Below, piece after piece: positions 31,702 to 34,525 of a stretch of 34,525 bases of DNA. The notes beneath the pieces are model-generated. The model had not been told where the DNA came from. It made no database searches and saw nothing but the letters and a program-made list of their open reading frames with translations. The DNA lies in assembly GCF_002158995.1 (NCBI RefSeq), contig NZ_LOHF01000030.1, forward strand, positions 23,966-58,490, given 5' to 3'. This stretch comes from Pseudomonas caspiana (lineage in GTDB: Bacteria; Pseudomonadota; Gammaproteobacteria; Pseudomonadales; Pseudomonadaceae). Both the position numbers and the translations under genes were made by a program. Each line of letters begins with the position of its first letter. Positions within the stretch are counted from its first letter, which is position 1.

Positions 31702-32784
31702 TCAGTTTTTGATCAGCGCCTCAACCAGCTTCACCTGGCGATCCAGCGTTGCGCGATCTGCGCTGCGCACGGTGGCGTGGCCCACTTTACGGCCAGCCTT
31801 GAACGCTTTGCCGTAGTGATGCAGGTGACAGTCATCAATGGCAGTCACTTTATCCACAGCAGGCACTTCACCGATGAAGTTGAGCATCGCGCTCTCCCCC
31901 ACCTTGGCGGTAGAGCCCAGCGGCAAGCCAGCAACCGCCCGCAGGTGGTTTTCAAACTGGCTGCATTCGGCGCCTTCAGTGGTCCAGTGCCCGGAGTTGT
32001 GTACGCGAGGCGCGATTTCGTTGGCTTTGAGACCGCCATCGACTTCAAAGAACTCGAAGGCCAGTACGCCAACGTAATCGAGTTGCTTGAGGACGCGACC
32101 GGCGTAGTCTTCAGCCAGGGCCTGCAGCGGATGATCGGTGCTGGCGATGGAAATACGCAGGATGCCGTTGTCGTGGGTGTTGTGCACCAACGGGTAGAAA
32201 CGGGTTTCCCCGTCACGAGCACGCACGGCGATCAACGACACTTCACCGGTAAACGGCACGAAGCCTTCCAGTAGACAGGCAACGCTACCCAGCTCCGCGA
32301 AAGTACCTTCGACGTCAGCTGCGGTACGCAGCACTTTCTGGCCCTTGCCGTCGTAACCCAACGTGCGGGTCTTGAGCACCGCAGGCAGACCGATAGCGGC
32401 GACTGCAGCGTCCAGATCTGCCTGGGACTGAATGTCGGCGAACTCAGGCGTTGGAATGCCCAGGTCTTTGAACATGCTCTTCTCGAACCAGCGATCGCGG
32501 GCGATGCGCAGCGCTTCGGCACTCGGATAAACCGGCACGAACTGCGACAGGAACGCCACGGTTTCAGCAGGCACGCTTTCGAATTCGAAGGTCACCAGAT
32601 CCACTTCGTCAGCCAGCTGACGCAGATGATCCTGATCGCCGTAATCGGCACGCAGATGTTCGCCCAATGCCGCTGCGCAAGCGTCTGGCGCGGGGTCCAG
32701 AAAGGCGAAGTTCATCCCCAGCGGGGTTCCTGCCAGGGCCAACATGCGGCCCAGTTGGCCGCCACCGATTACACCGATCTTCAT
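31702..32784 (-). CDS. purK: 5-(carboxyamino)imidazole ribonucleotide synthase PurK
   Basis: ATP-grasp enzyme that makes N5-CAIR from AIR, bicarbonate and ATP in purine synthesis. The 360-residue product shows the N-terminal IGVIGGGQLGRMLALAG, FEFESVPAETV, ATP-grasp segments LKTRTLGYDGKGQ and LLEGFVPFTGEVSLI, and active-site VLAFEFFEV and NEIAPRVHNSGHWTTEG. It follows purE by 9 bp; the two act in sequence. Confidence 0.97.
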   Translation of the reverse strand: MKIGVIGGGQLGRMLALAGTPLGMNFAFLDPAPDACAAALGEHLRADYGDQDHLRQLADEVDLVTFEFESVPAETVAFLSQFVPVYPSAEALRIARDRWFEKSMFKDLGIPTPEFADIQSQADLDAAVAAIGLPAVLKTRTLGYDGKGQKVLRTAADVEGTFAELGSVACLLEGFVPFTGEVSLIAVRARDGETRFYPLVHNTHDNGILRISIASTDHPLQALAEDYAGRVLKQLDYVGVLAFEFFEVDGGLKANEIAPRVHNSGHWTTEGAECSQFENHLRAVAGLPLGSTAKVGESAMLNFIGEVPAVDKVTAIDDCHLHHYGKAFKAGRKVGHATVRSADRATLDRQVKLVEALIKN

Positions 32785-32793
32785 TGCAAAACC

Positions 32794-33285
32794 TCAGGCG
32801 TCGCGCGGATCTGGATTGTCCAGAACGCTGTCTGTCTGCTCAGTGCGGAATTTCTTCAACACTGCGTGGAATTGTGGGTGCTTGGCGCCCAGGATGCTGG
32901 CCGAGAGCAGTGCTGCGTTGATCGCACCGGCTTTGCCGATGGCCAGGGTCGCAACCGGAATGCCGGCTGGCATCTGCACGATGGACAGCAGCGAGTCGAC
33001 GCCTGAGAGCATGGAGGACTGGACTGGAACGCCCAGTACCGGCAGGTGAGTCTTGGCTGCACACATGCCCGGCAAGTGAGCAGCACCGCCAGCACCGGCG
33101 ATGATCACTTCAATGCCGCGTGCTTCAGCCTGTTCGGCATACTGGAACAGCAAATCCGGAGTGCGGTGCGCAGACACCACTTTCACTTCGTACGGAATGC
33201 CGAGCTTTTCCAGCATATCGGCGGTGTGGCTAAGGGTGGACCAATCGGACTTGGAGCCCATGATCACGCCAACCAGTGCGCTCAT
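32794..33285 (-). CDS. purE: N5-CAIR mutase PurE
   Basis: Class I PurE, converting N5-CAIR from PurK to CAIR. The 163-residue product carries VGVIMGSKSDWSTL, VVSAHRTPDLLF, IIAGAGGAAHLPGM, PVLGVPVQSSMLSGVDSLLS and QMPAGIPVATLAIG, the complete active-site set including the SAHR His. The ATG at 33283-33285 has GAGG about 8 bases before it; an ATG five codons upstream (33298-33300) is less likely. It heads purEK; a terminator-like hairpin ends 35 bases ahead of the start codon. Confidence 0.97.
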   Translation of the reverse strand: MSALVGVIMGSKSDWSTLSHTADMLEKLGIPYEVKVVSAHRTPDLLFQYAEQAEARGIEVIIAGAGGAAHLPGMCAAKTHLPVLGVPVQSSMLSGVDSLLSIVQMPAGIPVATLAIGKAGAINAALLSASILGAKHPQFHAVLKKFRTEQTDSVLDNPDPRDA

Positions 33286-33320
33286 CGTCGTGCCTCTCAT
33301 CGGGCGCCCGCAGGCGCATC

Positions 33321-33360
33321 AAAAAACAAACAAGCCACGCGGGAGGACCGGCGTGGCTTG
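33321..33360 (-). terminator. Terminator hairpin in the purEK leader (possible attenuator)
   Basis: CAAGCCACGC / GCGTGGCTTG form a perfect 10-bp stem (33331-33340 and 33351-33360) with a 10-base loop, followed on the minus strand by TTTGTTTTTT. It sits between the likely purE promoter (-10 at 33402-33407) and the purE start. It could instead end the lysR transcript. Confidence 0.85.
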
Positions 33361-33401
33361 CTGTACGAAAAATGACCGGTCGAGCCGGCCAAAGGCCGCG
33401 C

Positions 33402-33407
33402 AGTATA
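33402..33407 (-). promoter_or_regulatory. Probable -10 element of the purEK promoter
   Basis: TATACT on the minus strand, an almost consensus -10, about 120 bases before the purE start. The -35 region (near 33425-33430) is weak (GCTTCA/CTTCAA at 16-17 bp spacing), suggesting activator help or a weak promoter. Confidence 0.55.
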
Positions 33408-33425
33408 CCCCAAAGAGTTGCGTTT

Positions 33426-33464
33426 GAAGCACCCCCCGCGACCATCTGTCTTGTGAGGTGCTTC
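33426..33464 (-). other. Stem-loop between lysR and the purE promoter
   Basis: GAAGCACC / GGTGCTTC (33426-33433 and 33457-33464) form an 8-bp inverted repeat with a 23-base loop, 35 bp after the lysR stop. It has no T tract. It could shape the lysR transcript end or be a regulator site overlapping the -35 region of purE. Confidence 0.4.
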
Positions 33465-33498
33465 TGACCTGTAAACCACGTATTTACTGACCTGCGGG

Positions 33499-34410
33499 TC
33501 AAGCGCCATCGGGTGTCGCGGAGCTCTCGAGCTTGCGCCACAACAAACGCACGTTGGCCTTGCGCACCAAGGCGCAGCGGTACAAGCGAATCTCCAGCGG
33601 AATGTGCCATTGCGGGCCACCGCACTCAACCAGCTCACCGCGGGCCAACTCGGCACGCACACTGAGCCGGGGTACCCACGCAATGCCCAGACCTTCCAGC
33701 GCCATGCTTTTCAGGCTGTCAGCCATGGCTGTTTCGTAAATTGTGGTGAAGCGCAGGTTTCGCTGACGCAACAACAGGTTCACCGAACGGCCCAAAAAAG
33801 CACCTGCGCTATAAGCCAGAAGCGGCACGCTGCTGCCATCCTCCAGACTGAACAACGGTTCGCCACTTTCATCCGCGGCGCATACCGGCAGCATCTCAGT
33901 GTGTGCCAAGTGCAGTGAAGGGAAAATTTCCGGGTCCATTTGCAGGGCGGCGTCCGGGTCGTAGAACGCCAGCATCAAGTCACAGCCGCCTTCGCGCAAA
34001 GCATGCACCGCGTCACCGACATTGGTGGCGACCAGCCGGGTCGCGATGTTCAGACCTTCGTTGCGCAACTGAGCAATCCAGCGTGGGAAGAAGCCCAGCG
34101 CCAAAGAGTGAGCGGCGGCAACCTGCATGACTTCACCCTGCCCGCCTTCCAGGTGATGCAAGTGGCGCAACACTTCGCCCAGTTGATCAACAACGGTACG
34201 CGCGGTGACCAGAAACAGCTGGCCAGCTGCCGTCAGTTCGATGGGCGTACGCGAGCGATTGACCAGCGTCAGCCCCAACGCCGCTTCAAGGCTGCGAATG
34301 CGTCGACTGAAGGCTGGTTGTGTCACAAAACGCTTCTCTGCCGCTTGGGAAAAACTGCGCGTGGAGGCCAGCGCGCTAAAGTCTTCCAGCCATTTGCTTT
34401 CCAGATTCAT
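33499..34410 (-). CDS. LysR-type transcriptional regulator, HypT-like
   Basis: The 303-residue product has an N-terminal winged helix (SKWLEDFSALASTRSFSQAA, VTQPAFSRRIRSLEAALG, LVNRSRTPIELTAAG) and a C-terminal effector domain. The N-terminal (N)(L/I)E(S/T)KWL.DF start followed by SFSQAA resembles E. coli HypT (YjiE), the hypochlorite-responsive LysR regulator; this is a memory-based similarity, not a proven function. The ATG at 34408-34410 has AGAGGAC before it. The likely target is unknown, as no divergent gene lies in the window. P. aeruginosa has a LysR gene next to purEK too. Confidence 0.9.
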   Translation of the reverse strand: MNLESKWLEDFSALASTRSFSQAAEKRFVTQPAFSRRIRSLEAALGLTLVNRSRTPIELTAAGQLFLVTARTVVDQLGEVLRHLHHLEGGQGEVMQVAAAHSLALGFFPRWIAQLRNEGLNIATRLVATNVGDAVHALREGGCDLMLAFYDPDAALQMDPEIFPSLHLAHTEMLPVCAADESGEPLFSLEDGSSVPLLAYSAGAFLGRSVNLLLRQRNLRFTTIYETAMADSLKSMALEGLGIAWVPRLSVRAELARGELVECGGPQWHIPLEIRLYRCALVRKANVRLLWRKLESSATPDGA

Positions 34411-34492
34411 GTTGTCCTCTTACCTGCACCCTATCCATCTGAATTGGAATGAATTCTGTAGAAGCTGCCCAGTCGCGAAGCTGACATTGGAT

Positions 34493-34525
34493 CTGTAGGA
34501 GCGCACGAGCACCGCGAGGCCGCGA
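34493..34525. repeat. Palindromic repeat cut by the window edge
   Basis: CTGTAGGAGCGCACGAGC and the following CCGCGAGGC match the left arm of the element at 31570 with a few changes. The right arm would lie outside the window. A weaker partial match (CTGTAGAAGCTG) begins at 34456. Confidence 0.75.

Overview
The window is a chromosomal segment of a Pseudomonas, probably of the fluorescens/syringae side of the genus. The evidence is the gene order (HU, rubredoxin reductase, rubredoxin, ubiC, ubiA, phoB, phoR, a CorC-type protein, an M23 peptidase, a response regulator, phoU, pstB, pstA, pstC, pstS, an MHS transporter, then purK, purE and a LysR regulator). From memory this follows the PA5348-PA5428 stretch of P. 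aeruginosa. Many GTAGGAGC-type palindromic repeats between genes also fit. The species cannot be fixed from sequence reading alone.

Layout. (1) 25-6416, minus strand: one end of a type VI secretion cluster in the order tssB-tssC-tssK-tssL-tagL-hcp, resembling EAEC Sci-1 in order and Hcp type. It runs off the left edge, and tssC carries a frameshift near its start. (2) 6867-8855: a secreted coiled-coil protein with Ser-rich repeats, divergent from an OmpW-family porin, then an HU-family protein. (3) 9044-12543: rubredoxin and its reductase (minus), the ubiquinone genes ubiC-ubiA (plus), and a small secreted repeat protein. (4) 12703-16246: phoB-phoR with a Pho box upstream, then a CorC/HlyC-type membrane protein. 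(5) 16247-17815: an accessory islet downstream of corC. It holds a decayed HipB/HipA-type module and an intact PaaA/ParE-type toxin-antitoxin pair, each closed by a degenerate copy of the corC 3' end, then a palindromic repeat. (6) 17827-27021, minus strand: M23 peptidase, response regulator, and the pstSCAB-phoU phosphate operon with a Pho box before pstS. (7) 27193-34410: MHS transporter, acyl-CoA thioesterase, hexose-6-phosphate mutarotase, a DUF3299 protein, a small GlsB/YeaQ-type membrane protein, purEK and a HypT-like LysR regulator.

How the genes work together. PhoR senses phosphate sufficiency through PstSCAB-PhoU and controls PhoB. PhoB should act at the Pho boxes before phoB and pstS, both visible here. 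UbiC and UbiA are consecutive steps of ubiquinone synthesis and overlap by one base. PurE and PurK are consecutive purine steps 9 bp apart. Their leader contains a strong terminator hairpin between the likely promoter and purE, which suggests attenuation. The T6SS genes form one co-directional unit, but the tssC frameshift makes its activity in this strain doubtful.

Most notable observations: the triplicated corC 3' end bracketing toxin-antitoxin modules, the tssC frameshift, the purEK leader terminator, the perfect 39-bp palindromic repeat, and the repeat-built secreted coiled-coil protein. No tRNA, rRNA, CRISPR array, insertion sequence or integrase was seen.
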